Program-made: the position numbers and the translations under genes
Shown here: positions 48,462 through 61,090 of the stretch, in pieces
Position numbering within the stretch: the first letter of the stretch is position 1
Layout: every line of letters starts with the position of its first letter
Notes under the pieces: model-generated
The model's database searches: none
The model's input: the letters and a program-made list of their open reading frames with translations, nothing else
Told to the model about the DNA's origin: nothing
Source of the DNA: Sinonovacula constricta
Taxonomy: Eukaryota > Mollusca > Bivalvia > Cardiida > Solecurtidae
Direction of reading: 5' to 3'
Length of the DNA stretch: 64,000 nucleotides
Assembly: GCA_007844125.1 (NCBI GenBank)
Contig: CM017557.1
Location: forward strand, 65,520,349-65,584,348

Positions 48462-48670
48462 TACTTATCCTGCAAGAATTGATCAGGCTTATGCAAATAG
48501 TACAGATCCTGATCGGACAGTTCCCACTGAGTGCTGTCTGATCGGGATCTGCACTATTTGCTGTGCTGAGTCTCTTGCAATGTGTTTATACATTTTAGTT
48601 TGTTGATGTAAGATGATGACTAAGATTTAGTATGGATCATTAACTAAATGTAGCAAGATAAGGGGTTAAC
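48462..48670. repeat. Hairpin element, full copy 17
   Basis: Arms GCAAATAGTACAGATCCTGA-TCGGACAG and CTGTCTGATCGGGA-TCTGCACTATTTGC pair at 25 of 28 positions. The loop is about 15 bases. Ends with AGCAAGATAAGGGGTTAAC. Confidence 0.92.
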
Positions 48671-48724
48671 ATACATGTGTTTATTGTTCCAGTAAACATC
48701 TGGAATACAAGGAATACAGGCCAT

Positions 48725-49960
48725 ACTAGTGTTGTTTTTCTTTCCTCTCTTTTCTCATGTGGATTATATGTGTATGGATTCATGTATGGTTTTATAAAAG
48801 TGTTTTAATTTGATTAGATTTTTTAATTTCTTTGTGAGTAGTGTTGTTTTTCTTTGAATTTGATTGGGGTTTTTTAAATTTCTTTGTCAGTAGTGTCGTT
48901 TTTCTTTCCTCTCTTTTCTCGTGTGGATTATATGTGTATGGATTCATGTATGGATTAATAAAAAGTGTTGGAATTTGATTGGATTTTTTTAAAAATTTCT
49001 TTATGAGATCAGGTGGAAAATTCTCTACTCTCTATCTATTCCCACATGGCTGATATGCATTAGGATTCATGTATGGATTTATATTTAAAATTGTTGTTTC
49101 TTGATTTAACTTTGATTTGTTGTAGTTAGACTTTTTTATGGAAAATGTTCCATCTGATCTAACATGGATTTTATATATTTGAATTTGTGACTATATTAAT
49201 TAATTTGTATTTTACTTTTGATTTTGATTATTTATTCATGAGACCTCACATGAAAAAATTATATTTTTCTCTCTGTTTTAACACAGATATTTTTTTTTTA
49301 ATTTGTGATAAGATTAATATAAGTGTGTTTGTTGTAATTTTGATTTTGATTTTTTTTATTTCAGTCAGACATTACTTGGAAAATCTTTTCCTCTCTGTTC
49401 TATCATGGATTATATGTGTTTGGACTCATCTATGGATTAATTAAATTGTTTTTGTTTTATTTGATTTTGTTTTTTCTGTGAATTTAGATGGGAAAATGTA
49501 CAGTTTCATGTATTTTGGGTACCACCAAAGATATGCAGTTGTACATGTAAGGCTGTATGGATTAAACAATGAAAGTTCAAAATGTTTTTAAATTTTTGGT
49601 AAAAAATTTAAATAAAACAGTGCTATAAAACATAACATTCGGTAATTGTTTCTTCAACAGTTATATTAATTTATTGGTGTATATTGTATATGTATGGATT
49701 AAAACAGGTGATTGATATTGTTTTATGTGATAATTATTTTATTTATTATTTGAAAAATGAAAAATTACTTAGCAATGTAGAATAACTTCCTGGCCAGAGT
49801 TATACTGTTTATAATACATGTATGGATTAAAGTGTTTGTTGTGGTAGGTAAATCTATTTGGATTATTTTAATTAAAATATACAATATTTATGGTTTCAAA
49901 TTAAATCCGTGGATGTAGTGAAGATGTATACACTTGTTTCAATTTATGTATGGATTAGTT
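48725..49960. repeat. Degenerate long tandem repeat around TGTATGGATTAA
   Basis: TGTATGGATT or TGTATGGTTTTA occurs about every 120-180 bases (near 48785, 48955, 49070, 49430, 49555, 49695, 49820, 49947). CTTTCCTCTCTTTTCTC-like pyrimidine tracts separate the first copies. Confidence 0.65.
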
Positions 49961-50029
49961 ATTGTGCTGAAATTTACATTTAATATTTAAAAAGTGATTC
50001 CAAATGTTATTCTATAACTTTCAATTTGT

Positions 50030-50130
50030 TTAGCATGAACTGATAAGGTTTAGGCAAAGAGTGTTGATCCAGATCGGCAAAGTATACATTGTATGGTGTC
50101 TTATCATGATCTACACTATTTGCTGTAGTG
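50030..50130. repeat. Hairpin element, copy 18
   Basis: GCAAAGAGTGTTGATCCAGATC and TTATCATGATCTACACT then ATTTGCTG. Confidence 0.75.
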
Positions 50131-50264
50131 TCTTTTTCATTATATGTACACCTTATAACTTGGGCAAGAAAGAGATAAATAACTAGAAAGTAAAATGTTA
50201 AAAATGGTATGTGACAATTTGTATATATTTAGCAAATGTAGCAACATCATACCCCTGATTTTTG

Positions 50265-50435
50265 CTTTTTGAAATACATTGCAGCGACCATTTATTATCA
50301 TTATAGCAATGTCCAGCTTTTTGGTGGGGAAAACCCCCATATACATGTCTGCAAGTCAGATGGAAGTCCTTCTCACATTAAGTACCTCGACCCGATTGGG
50401 ACTCGAACCCGTGCGGTGGGAGGCCCTGTTCTGAA
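50265..50435 (-). mobile_element. SINE-B copy 9
   Basis: GAAATACATTGCAGCGACC, TATCATTATAGCAATGTCC, CGATTGGGACTCGAACCCG (B-box reversed) and GTGCGGTGGGAGGC. Confidence 0.85.
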
Positions 50436-50496
50436 GTATTTCTGCATACGCTTATACTTTAGTGTAAGAAAAGGCTGTTTATGGTATTTCCTTAAT

Positions 50497-50862
50497 TGGT
50501 AGACAGTACAAAACATGACATATATCGCTTAAAATGTCCATTATTTCCAAATTTATAAATATGCATGATAGGGATTTTAGCTAAAAATAGATATTGATGT
50601 CATAGCTGATAAGCTGGTTGATCGTATCACATGATCTCAAAAGTAAGTTGTCAAGGTTTTCTTAGTTAAAAAATCGCTAACAGTGCAGCTTGGCTTGGAT
50701 AGAAAATACATTTATGCGATGATAAAAGTGGGTGATATGTTTTAATTATCACATGAATGTAAAGCACCAATAAACAAGATTTCATGGGATCATTTCAGGA
50801 AGAAAATAAAATTGGTCTAAACTATCGGATGCCATGCACACCTTTAAAATAATGAATCTGGC
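50497..50862. repeat. Dispersed repeat, copy 2 (partner 46326-46575)
   Basis: Same block order as 46326-46575, including GGTCTAAACTATCGGA for GGTCTAAGCTGTAGGA. Confidence 0.5.
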
Positions 50863-50864
50863 AT

Positions 50865-52165
50865 GATGAGGCTTAACAACAATTATTGAGAGAAAGAGAT
50901 CAAGAACCAGTGATCTGCCCATGTTATAATTGGATTTCCAAAATGGATCAATCTAGGAGGTCTTTAGATACCAGGGAATTAGTGGGTATTTTAAGATCAT
51001 TTTAATTACTTTCTCATGGTCTTTGTAATTAATATTTCACCATTTGATTAAAATGAAATAAAATAGTGTTTGGAATAATAATATCATAGGAAGGCAAGTT
51101 GATGTGGTATCATATTGGCCTCACAAGCTTCTGTAAAGCGTTTTATTGTATAAAAATGGTTCTTTTCAAGTTGTTTTTTTATGAGTTTGGCTCCAATGCT
51201 AATCTTCCAAAGTTTATGAGACATAATAAGAGATAAAAACAGATACTAGTTTTGGCTCATTTAGTGCTGATAACGCTATATTTTACTGATAGCCCATGCA
51301 TATTTGATGATGTTTTTTGGCTGATGTTTTCCGTTCACCTTCTGTAAATAATATCCTTTCTTTACCTTCACTTATCTGTGAAAAGTGGAGTGGATAGTTT
51401 GTGTTATTCTGTTGAAGAAATGTTTATAGAAAGATGTTGGCTGTTAAATTGGAAAAAAAAGTTAAAAATGGAGGGAGGGATAATTTAAGACAAAGCGTTA
51501 GTATGTTGTTTTATAAACTATTTTGGTTGCAGTACAATTTTCAGTGCATTTTTGTTACATTTGAAGTTGTTTTGTTTTTCTTGAATTATTGATTGAGTAT
51601 TGAAGTCACATGTTGGATAGAATTGATCTTGTAAGAAGTGATGCATATTATGTATTTGTTAATGTTATTTTAAAGTTTTAACTTGAAATAGTGGGAATAT
51701 TTTTTGTAAAATTTCATTTTTTTATATCTGAACAGTCATAATGGTAAACACCTACATTTGAACATTGGTGCAGTTGCATGAACATTTGATTATATTTTGG
51801 TGTTAGAGAAATGTTAAGACACTAGCTGTTCCTGGAGTGCTTAACTGTAATTTCAAATGATGTTGTAAGAAAGAATGAAGCTGAAAAGTTATTTTAGTAT
51901 CAGATGGTATCTCTGTGATGGTTTACTTATACTGTCAGATATACTGGGAGTTACAATTTGTTCTGGGGGGCATGATGAAGTGAGGAACAGTTTACATATT
52001 GGAAAAGTAATAATGGAGATAGTGGGTGGGCGATAGTGCTACATATAGGTGGTTGACGGTTATTTGTCAAAAGACAGTCACTGGTCTTGTATACTGGATA
52101 ATGAGAGGGGGGATGTACATATAAACTAGCATATGTATAAACGATGGTGACCTTTGACACGTATC
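50865..52165. other. Non-coding
   Basis: Nothing recognised. Confidence 0.4.
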
Positions 52166-52171
52166 AAACTC

Positions 52172-52290
52172 TTAACCTGCTATATATACTAATTGGTCAG
52201 GCATGTGCAAAGAGTGTAGATCCAGATCTGTGACTCCTACAGGGATTTGTCCGATCAAGATCTGCAGTATTTGCTGTCATGTCACTCAAG
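52172..52290. repeat. Hairpin element, copy 19
   Basis: CTCTTAACCTGCTATATATAC start; arms GAGTGTAGATCCAGATCTG and CCGATCAAGATCTGCAGT then ATTTGCTG. Confidence 0.8.
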
Positions 52291-52407
52291 CCTAGTAACC
52301 ACACGCCTAATGGGTTACCTTTGTACTGTAGCAGGTAGTTGTTAAATAAGCACATATGCAAGAATAAGACTGGATTATATCTCTGCTTGCTAAGGACTTA
52401 ATTATAA

Positions 52408-52586
52408 TGCTTAGGCAAATAGTGTAGATCCTGATCCCCAATTTACACTCGAAGCTGGCTAATCAGGATCTACATTATTTGCTGTTGAGTCTGTAGGAAT
52501 ACGTTCGGGAACTATTTTCATTTAAATGAATAAAGATGACTTGCATTGAGGTTGGGTTTTATATAAAAGTGGTAAGCTAAGGGTTA
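52408..52586. repeat. Hairpin element, copy 20
   Basis: TTAGGCAAATAGTGTAGATC and CTAATCAGGATCTACATT then ATTTGCTGTTGAGTC; ends near AAGCTAAGGGTTAAC. Confidence 0.85.
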
Positions 52587-52589
52587 ACA

Positions 52590-53500
52590 ACTAGGGAAGG
52601 ATAAGGTCTGTGTGTCCAGCTGACCATTGGCTGTATTACAGGGCTTGAGGACATTTCATCTGGCACAGCCATGGGTAATATAGTTAACTGGATGTTTGGA
52701 CACTGAAGACCCATTGAGAAATGGAGCTTCCAAATATTTGGCTTCAACAAAGGGGTTGGCATCAGAAAAATTGTGTGTGAAAATTATAAATGTGAAAGAT
52801 TTCATGGTTTAATGGTTTAAGTTTGGGATAAACATCAATATAGTGAGTGGTCTATTTACTTGAAAGTGTCACAGAATGGAGATAAGTTTTAGAGAGTGAT
52901 TTTCATGGGAATGTGTTTTCTGATTGTGTTTTTTTTTTTTATTGAAAAAGAATTTTATTTTTTAAAATGTTTGCTTCATCATCATGTTGCAAAAGAAAAC
53001 AAAGAGATTTTGCATTTATCTTGATGTGCAGTAGAGAAAGACAATATATAAGGTTTGTTATACTAATGTGCTATTTAAATAGAAAAATTTTGTATTATCA
53101 GAAATTAAATGGAACAAATAACATTTAATTTAAAACAATTTAAAAACAAATTTGTTGTTCTGCATCAGTGCTGTCTTGAATTTGACTATGCTACTATTAT
53201 CACTACTCTCTCAAAGAGAATCTGGCCATAATGGAGATTATGCTGTTGTACATTGGTATCAATGTAAAAAATGTCAGCACTATAAAAATGCAATCAAATA
53301 AAAGCAAATCATTTTTAAAATTCAATAAATTTTAACATTCCTTAGAGATGTTAGACTGTTTCAACAAAATAAAACTATAATTTTAAATTGAATTAACATT
53401 TTTTAAGCTGTCAAAATAATTAAAATTGTGTTTAAATCTCCCTTATCAAATTGAGAATCTTTTTTTTTCTACTTAACGGAACAGGTATCAGTTGGGAACT
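52590..53500. other. Non-coding; possible micro-exon not supported
   Basis: GTATTACAG at about 52642 followed 33 bases later by GGTAAT could flank a micro-exon (LEDISSGTAM), but evidence is minimal. Confidence 0.3.
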
Positions 53501-53504
53501 GTGT

Positions 53505-53905
53505 TCAGAAAGGCTTGTGACCTCTGACAAGGAGATTGGGTGGCAGAGGTTACAGTGTTTGGAAAGGCATGTGACCTCTGACATTGAGATTGGGTGACAG
53601 AGGTTACATTGTTTGGAAAGGTTTGTGACCTCTGACATTGAGATTGGGTGACAGAGGTTACATTGTTTGGAAAGGTTTGTGACCTCTAACATTGAGATTG
53701 GGTGGCAGAGGTTGCAGTGTTTGGAAAGGCATGTGACCTCTGACATGGAGATCGGGCGGCAGAGGTAACAGTGTTCAGAAAGGTATATGACCTCTGACAT
53801 GGAGATTGGGCGGCAGAGGTTACAGTGTTTGGAAAGGCATGTGACCTCTTACATGGAGATAAGGTGGCAGAGGTAACTGTGTTCAGAAAGGCATCTACCT
53901 CTGAC
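53505..53905. repeat. 54-bp minisatellite, about 7 units
   Basis: Unit GAAAGGCATGTGACCTCTGA plus remainder with GGGTGGCAGAGGTTACAGTG. The 54-bp period keeps minus-strand frames open. Confidence 0.95.
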
Positions 53906-54234
53906 ATTAAGTTTAAGCTTATTCCTTATCTGTGGGACTCTCTCCTGGCTCCAATTGTTTCAGTGGTGCTCTTGTTGAAAATTACATTGTCAGGATATTG
54001 CAAATATTGGTAGTGATGTTCAGATTTATGAGTGTCTGACCCCCACGTCTAATAATTAGGGCTACCAGTGCTCAGTGGACTGGGCCAAATATATCTGTCA
54101 AGTTATCTCTATCTTATGTTACTGCATGTGTGTGTTAGGAACATCTTGTAACTATGTGTGTAAGTTTTTCCTTAAATATTGTGCAGACACATTAAATGTT
54201 GTAACATTCTTTATTTGCAATATCCAATACCTAG

Positions 54235-54335
54235 AACTCCAGCACAGGACTCAAATGTACTCTGTGAAGGGCAGAGTAATTATAGTCAGGGGCTCTAACT
54301 GCTCAGCCAGGAACATCCCTGCAAGTTGGCTGTTT
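54235..54335 (-). mobile_element. Possible tRNA-like remnant
   Basis: Reverse strand has GCTGAGCAGTTAGAGCC-like A box and TTTGAGTCCTGTGC B-box-like sequence. Confidence 0.3.
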
Positions 54336-54837
54336 ATTTAGAGGTATATTTGAGAGAAAATTTCTGAATGCCCTGAAAATTGGTGGTATAAATGTGTACA
54401 ATTTTGTTTAAAGTGGTTTGCAAATTGCAATGTTCTTTAAAGAAATGCTGAAGTTCAATCCTCTATTTTTTACACGTTGACATTATATTTAATTAAACAT
54501 GTCTCTGAAAATGCTGATATAACTGGGTTTAAATGAAACTGCTGCTATAAAATGCACTGTATAATAATACAGTCCTATGCACAATGGTGTATATACGGCA
54601 TAGGAGCTGCCAGTGCAGTGCACAAGGCTTGCATTCACTATAGAATAAAGGCGTTATGTTTGGAAGTTATTGTCTGATATATCTGAATAAGTGTTTATAT
54701 TAAATTAACTTTTCATCATTATATTCTTCACGCTGCTGAAGATGCAAAACATATTGATTATTGAGATGTTTAGGGAAACATCTTGGGGCAATAAATCTAT
54801 TGATTAATCAGCAGTCAAGGATTTAATTAGGGACCAG

Positions 54838-54935
54838 TCTTGCCAGATAGGGGACAGTCAGGGAGCTGCCGTTGTCATAGGGATGCAGACAGCTGGCAAA
54901 CTCAGTCTCTGGATCATTTACCATAGTAACCAGGT
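54838..54935. promoter_or_regulatory. GC-elevated block with X-box-like site
   Basis: CTTGCCAG and CTGGCAAAC face each other. TTTACCATAGTAAC (54917-54930) differs by one base from the RFX X-box form GTTACCATAGTAAC. A candidate intronic element only. Confidence 0.25.
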
Positions 54936-54939
54936 CTGG

Positions 54940-55665
54940 TCACAAGCTGTTAGTGGGATCTTAAAAGTAGTCAGGCAGTCTTATTGTTGGATTTAAGTTG
55001 TGTGGTAAATTCATGGAAGAACTGGATTTTTTTAAAACAAAAGTTTCATATTAGTGGAAATATTGTACTTGTTATATCTTGCATTTTGTGTTGAGACTGT
55101 ATGTTTTTTGGTTGTTGACATTACTGACACAAATATTGGTGTCTGTGGTTCAACTCAGCGCCCTTTATGGAATGTGTTAGAAATTTGGAATGGGCTGTTG
55201 TTGTAGTTATCATGTCTTTTGTAACTCCTTGGTCACATCCGTACAAGTATATTTTGTAGAAATGGCTGAGGTATTGTTAGTCAGGCTGCTAGGTGATACA
55301 GATTTGTACAACCATTTGTACCATGCTTATAGCATACCAGCTTTGGTAACTTTGAAAACAGGTGTTATTCTCACCATCTAGCAGTGCTGTACGAGGGTTT
55401 TAAGATTGATATTCATTCAATATTTCTTAAATGACTTCCTTAAAAGACTACTTGTGTTATGAAATGAATCATTTGAAACATTTAGACAATATACAATACA
55501 AATAGTGCAGCATATGCTAGGTCCATTTGAAGGCCAATTGCTTGATCATATTTTTCATCTCAATTTAACTACTCATCAGATTCCAGCATTGACGTTCATC
55601 AAATAATATATTGTTTTGTTTTTTAAGATCTTGGACACTTTTTGATGCTTTGCATCAAGGCCTTT
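54940..55665. other. Non-coding
   Basis: Nothing recognised. Confidence 0.4.
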
Positions 55666-55669
55666 CTTG

Positions 55670-55875
55670 TTTTCATAATGGCAAACATCGAGCTCTTGCT
55701 GGTGGAGGAAGCCCCTAGACAAATGTCTGTAGAACCATTGGAGTGCTAAGGTCAGGTGGAAGCCCTCACTACTGTAAAGTTCCGACTTTGCAGCTCTCAT
55801 GTCTGTGCGGCTGTGGGCAGGCACCTCCAAGTCAGGGACTAGCTGCTCGGCCACACATGCTCTCATAATCTACGT
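55670..55875 (-). mobile_element. SINE-B copy 10
   Basis: CTGGTGGAGGAAGCCCC, GTAGAACCATTGGAGTGC and reversed head GACTAGCTGCTCGGCC. The 96-codon minus frame lies within it. Confidence 0.65.
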
Positions 55876-55879
55876 CAGG

Positions 55880-57335
55880 TTATATGCCTTTCAGATCACA
55901 GTAACCTTTGCCACCAAAAAGGAAAGTCATCATTGGGCTTGAGGAACAAGATTTGAATGAGATTGTAATACATGTTTTCTGATATAGTTTTTTTTTTTTT
56001 TAAGATATCATTATAGTTTCATTACTACAATGAATTCTAAGGAATGTTTACATTTTAAGTATAAATTTTGGTTTTATTGCATTTTAATCATTTGGAAAGT
56101 TTTTACATTGGCTTTTATATTGATGAACATAAGCACTATGGTGACATGCTTATCAAGACAGCATGTGGCAAAGCAAAATATAATTGATACGAGGAGTGTG
56201 AGATTCCCTACAGAGACTGTAATGCTATAGTACTATTTAATCATTATTGAAATTAGACCATTTTAAGAAATTATAATCTAGGTTGGGATATATGGTATAT
56301 ATGCAGCAGTAACATATTTTTTTAATTCTCAGAATCTCTTGACATGTTAGTTTATTATATGCACAAGAATATCATGTGTGCATTGCGATGATAAGTGCCT
56401 CAGAGCTATAATTAGAACTTTTAAAGGAACTTTGTAAGATGTTACATTGTGGCAATTTTTGTTTGCTCAAATCCATGCAAGACAAGAAAGCTTCCTGGAA
56501 ATTCAATTTTAGACGATTAATTATTGATTGTTGACAGAGGACAGTGGCCATAAAATGTGCATTTGTGTGCCATTTGTTGCCAGAATGATTGTCAGTGAAG
56601 TAATTAAACTGTCCAAATGGTAGTTTTCATGTTGAGAAATGATTCTTGAACCAGTCATGTTTTTGCCTCCAATTTCTGCAGATTTATTTGTGAATGTTAA
56701 CACGTGAGTCAAGCATCTTTCTCTGATTTATGTTGTGGTCTCATTTTCAAGTTCAATATTTATAACTTGATTTGATTTATATATATATATAAATTTCTAT
56801 TTTAAGTTTGTGTGATAGCCCATGATGAAGATTTGTATTGATTTATTGAATTAAATTGAATTAAATGGACTTAGCATAGTTTTATTCTTTTATCATTTTC
56901 AATTTCAAATAAGATTCAAAACTTAAGAGCCAATGAAAAGTGCCTTTGATGTGTTGTTGTGGCTTTAAGATAAGTACACGTATATGGGTTATTAATTTAG
57001 AAGTGAAATCACAAAGTTATCATTACGTTTCTATTCTTTTGTTGTGTGTCATTATTGGTGAAATAACAAAGTATTGTTAACATTGACCCTAGGGAGGTTT
57101 TAAGAGTCAAGCCAGGTCATTCATCTTGTATTTACCTTTCTACTCTGGCTGTAATACATATAGAAATGCTAGTGTACTCACTTTAAAGTAATACTGCAGT
57201 TTTTTTGGTTGACTGTTTTACATTTTGGCAGCAAGAGGTTTGTTCCTATAGAACATGTAAGCAAATGTTACAGTAATTGGCAAGCTTTTTTTGTGTGTGT
57301 ATCCACTGCTTGAGAAACTCTAAAAGCTATAGATC
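55880..57335. other. Non-coding
   Basis: A short (AT)n run near 56781; no exon recognised. Confidence 0.4.
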
Positions 57336-57348
57336 CTCGATAGTTAGT

Positions 57349-57600
57349 ATATATGGTCCTTGGGTGGCCTCGTACCATGATTATTAGAAAAAGTTTGATC
57401 CGTTAAAAAATGCCAGGGGCATGGCCATTTTCAATACTGTTTGATGACTTTAATGTAATATTCTCATAAGAAAAGAAGCCTCGATGTAAAATATACACAT
57501 TCCCTGGGTGGCCCTTTATCAAGATGGTTGAAAAATATATATGTGTCAACAAATATGGCCACCAGGTACATGGCCGTTTATATGCCATCGGGCTAAAACT
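57349..57600. repeat. Internally repeated dispersed element (GGCC-rich)
   Basis: TGGTCCTTGGGTGGCCTCG with GGGGCATGGCCATTTTC (57353-57435) recurs as CCCTGGGTGGCCCTTTATC with GTACATGGCCGTTTATA (57500-57590). Confidence 0.5.
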
Positions 57601-57704
57601 CTAAGAACAAATTGAAACTGATTGACTGCAATATTCTTTGTGAACTTATCAATTAACAGTGTTACAATTAATCTGGTCAGTTAAAAATGTCTTGCTTTTA
57701 CAGT

Positions 57705-58018
57705 AGACCAGACCTGGTAGCACAATCGGTAGTTCGACAGCTCCAGGTTTGGGAGGCCCCGGGTTTGATCCCGGGCCACGATATACCAATGTTGTTATAG
57801 AAATGGTAGTGGTATAGCTTCCTTGCTAACACAAGCAAATAAAAGGGTAGTTCCACAACTGGTTAGCCCGGTGTCAGGATAATGTGACTGGGTGTGGTAC
57901 CATGCCAGGTGTTCACAGCATGCTATACACAATGAAGGCAGCACTATAACTGCTTCCAGTGGACACACGTCTCCAGATAACTGAAATACTGTTGGTGGGA
58001 CGATAAACCCAATAAACA
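57705..58018 (+). mobile_element. SINE-C copy 5, full length
   Basis: tRNA-like head with A-box TGGTAGCACAATCGGTAG and B-box CGGGTTTGATCCCGG, body GGTAGTGGTATAGCTTCC and GTGTGGTACCATGCCAGG, tail GTTGGTGGGACGATAAACCC. Reference copy for the family. Confidence 0.92.
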
Positions 58019-58019
58019 T

Positions 58020-58990
58020 TTACACTACTCAGATGAGTCTTAAATCACCATCTTGGCCATCTTGTATGTCTGTTAAACTAAATGTTTGAATTTGTTTTTG
58101 TCTTCTTCATTATTTACTTTTCTTGCTTGCACTGGAACTGGAGTTTTATGCTCTTTTTTGTGTCGTTTGAAATCAGTCTGAATTGTCACAATCATAATTA
58201 CATGCCATGGATATAATTGTTTGTTAATTTTACTTTTTTACTGAATTTCAAGAAGTAAAACCAGCAAGTTTTGAAGATACATAAGTTAAAAGAAGTAACA
58301 AGAAGTTTGTTGGTTTTGTTCAGTGTAGGGCTTGTCCTTTGTCTCAAGAGTTGTGAATGTTGATATTGTCTATACAAATAGGTGGAAAGACTTAGTTCTC
58401 CAATCTGTTACGTTATATACATAGCATTGCATCACTCTTTTCTTGGGCGGTACATCAGTGAAATCAAGTACGATCTACATGTATATTTAGTGTATGTGAT
58501 ATACGAGGTTTGGCTGAGGATTGCTAAAATTGGTGTTAGGAAAATGTAATTTAAGGTGCAAAATGTGTCATAGAATGTGTTTATGGTGTATCAGAGTGAA
58601 GGTAACTGTTTTAAGGCTTCAAGTAATGTGCGAACACCAGACTGAATAATAAGTTTGTGTGAAAGTGCTCAAAGGATTGTGGACATGGTGTACTTTCAAA
58701 CATTGCTGTCCATAAAACATTCCACACAAAGACATTGATCTCTGTGTGCATTTAAGTTTTCTTTTACGTGGATTTTATAAACATTTATTTGTAAAAATAA
58801 AATATATATAATTATATATTTTTATAAAGACATGGACCTATTTTGTTATGTAGAAGCAGAAAATCCCATAACTTGTCTAGCTGTGAAGTGTCAAAGTAAA
58901 TAGTGGTGGATAAAATCAAGTAACATCACCATCTATGTAATTGGAATGGGCTTCATGTGAATACTTCTGATGGAGGCTGGAATATTGTTT
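58020..58990. other. Non-coding
   Basis: Nothing recognised. Confidence 0.4.
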
Positions 58991-58994
58991 GATA

Positions 58995-59078
58995 TCTCTC
59001 AGCTTGCTAGGCACATATTTATATGACTAGGAGCTTTATGATCAGGATCTACTCTATTTGTCACAGAGTCTCTAGCAA
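58995..59078. repeat. Hairpin element, right part (copy 21)
   Basis: CTCAGCTTGCTAGGCACAT and GAGCTTTATGATCAGGATCT then ACTCTATTTG. Confidence 0.6.
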
Positions 59079-59089
59079 TCTGTCAACCG

Positions 59090-59715
59090 AATGAAGAACA
59101 GTTAATATATAAGAGTTTTCCCTTTTTCTATCACCTTTTATACTATCTTACATGCACATTTACATTTTAAGTGTTATCAGATTGCTGAAGTATCAAATTG
59201 ATAATATACCAAAAATAAGACCGGTATATTCCTATCTTACTGATCACAAATGAAGCAGTCTGAAAGTAAATTAGATTTACAAATAGGAGACAAGATTAGT
59301 TAGCTGACCCGTAAATTTAGTGTGACATCCAATTTGATGATGGTAATAACATTCTTAAACTGTACTTTTGACATTTATCTTGTTATTCTCTTCTTGTTAT
59401 TCTGGTCTTCTCAAAGTTTACCTGACACATTTTTGTAATCCCTTTTCAGCTTGAGTAAACCCATTTTTAAAATTAGTTAGAAAACCACGTTCAGCTTTTC
59501 TATGGCACTTTTGTGTTAGACTATTCAAAAGGCAGCTGAAGAAATTGGGGCACCCCTTGTTCATTTATTTGTATCCTCCAGATAAATTGGTGTCATTTTG
59601 GTGATGTTATTATAGGTCAGAATAATGGTAGTCTGGTTTCAGCAGCTGGTTCACCAAAGTTGTGAGGGGATGAACTGTGGTATAGGATGTGAAGTTTATA
59701 TACTTTTTATCTGTC
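59090..59715. other. Non-coding
   Basis: Nothing recognised. Confidence 0.4.
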
Positions 59716-59717
59716 TA

Positions 59718-59912
59718 AACCCTTATCATGCTACCGTTTGTTAATAACCCATACTCATTCTTAGTCATGGTATTTCAGCATGCAAAATTGCCTGAAAATA
59801 TTGCTAGAGATTTAATAGCAGCAAATAGTGTAGATCTTAAATGGACTACTTTCAGTGGGGATCTGGGTCTACATTCTTTGCTTTAGTCTGAACAAGGCAT
59901 AGTTAGAAAGCT
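59718..59912. repeat. Hairpin element, copy 22
   Basis: Arms GCAAATAGTGTAGATCTT and GGATCTGGGTCTACATTC then TTTGCTTTAG; both outer parts present. Confidence 0.7.
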
Positions 59913-60084
59913 GAGAGTAAAATATCTCTCTTCATTGTATACAGTTCATCACTTTATAGTACAAGAGTGAGTTTGCTATTTGGTTGTATTGTAGATGTGA
60001 TGTATGTTTGGGGAGTTGCAAATGTTGTGCTTGCTTAAGCGTTAGTATTGTGAACTTTATAATTGAATTTATTTGTATAATCTT

Positions 60085-60250
60085 ATGGCCTAGCTGTTAC
60101 AGTTGAAGTTATGCAATTCCACAGCCCCTCACTGCATTGGTTTGAGTCCTAGTGGGGGAGGGAATTATGGGGAGGACTTTCAGCTGACCTGTGGAGTGTC
60201 TGTTCTACTTGGACAGTTGTCTGGTGGCGTCTTCTTCCAGCTATAGTTAT
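60085..60250 (+). mobile_element. SINE-B copy 11
   Basis: Head ATGGCCTAGCTGTTACAG and B-box TTGGTTTGAGTCCTAG, then AGCTGACCTGTGGAGTG and CGTCTTCTTCCAGC. Confidence 0.65.
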
Positions 60251-60254
60251 GTCG

Positions 60255-61080
60255 ACATTTACAATATGACCATAAATTGTGGGATGTAACAAACAAACAC
60301 ATATTATTTTAGAAGTGTTATGTTTCATTCTCAGAGAACTGGAGTTTAGGTTCTATCACATACTGTCCACTGAGGATCAGTAAATCAGACATGAATGATA
60401 TTGTCATGGTACATTGTTAGGTTGCTTACTGATAAGATGTGATTTAAAACAGGTTTGTGGCATTGTTTCACTTTGAAGGCAGCACCTAAATCTCTATAAC
60501 TGTAAGATTGTTTGTGTTATGTTTTATTTCTCAGAAAACCAGCCATTAAGTTCATAAGTTTATGTCTTTCTTCGCTATTTTGAAGTTTCAATTTTGTCAT
60601 TGAAATATGATTATATCTGTAAAAATCAATTTTGAAAGCTAGTTTAAAAGTCAGGTTCCAGGTAAAATATTTAAGCAAACATCAAACAAATTTAGTTATA
60701 TGTCTCTAGTGTTAATTTTATTGTGTCTTATTTAATACAAGGATGAACAGCAAGGAAAGTCACATTGGTTTGTGATAATTAACACAGTAAAAGAGGTGAT
60801 GTTGATGAATGTGATGCCATCCTATAAGGGAGGATAAGAATTTTCTTGAGAATCATTACTTATTGATCCTAAAGAAGCTCAGATTGATTTGTGAACTTGT
60901 AAACTGAAAAACCCAAGAAAAAATTTATCTGAGCAATTCTTACCTATTTATTGGAACATATATACCCCTCTTCGAAGTTACGACAAAACAAAAAACAAAG
61001 TTGAAAAAATGTGTAAAAGAGTGTAATTTTGTGTTAGGAACATCGTGCTTGTTGGTCTGACCATATGGTTTCTGGTCATG
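60255..61080. other. Non-coding upstream of the 61091 exon
   Basis: No coding sequence recognised. Confidence 0.4.
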
Positions 61081-61090
61081 TGTTGCCTAG

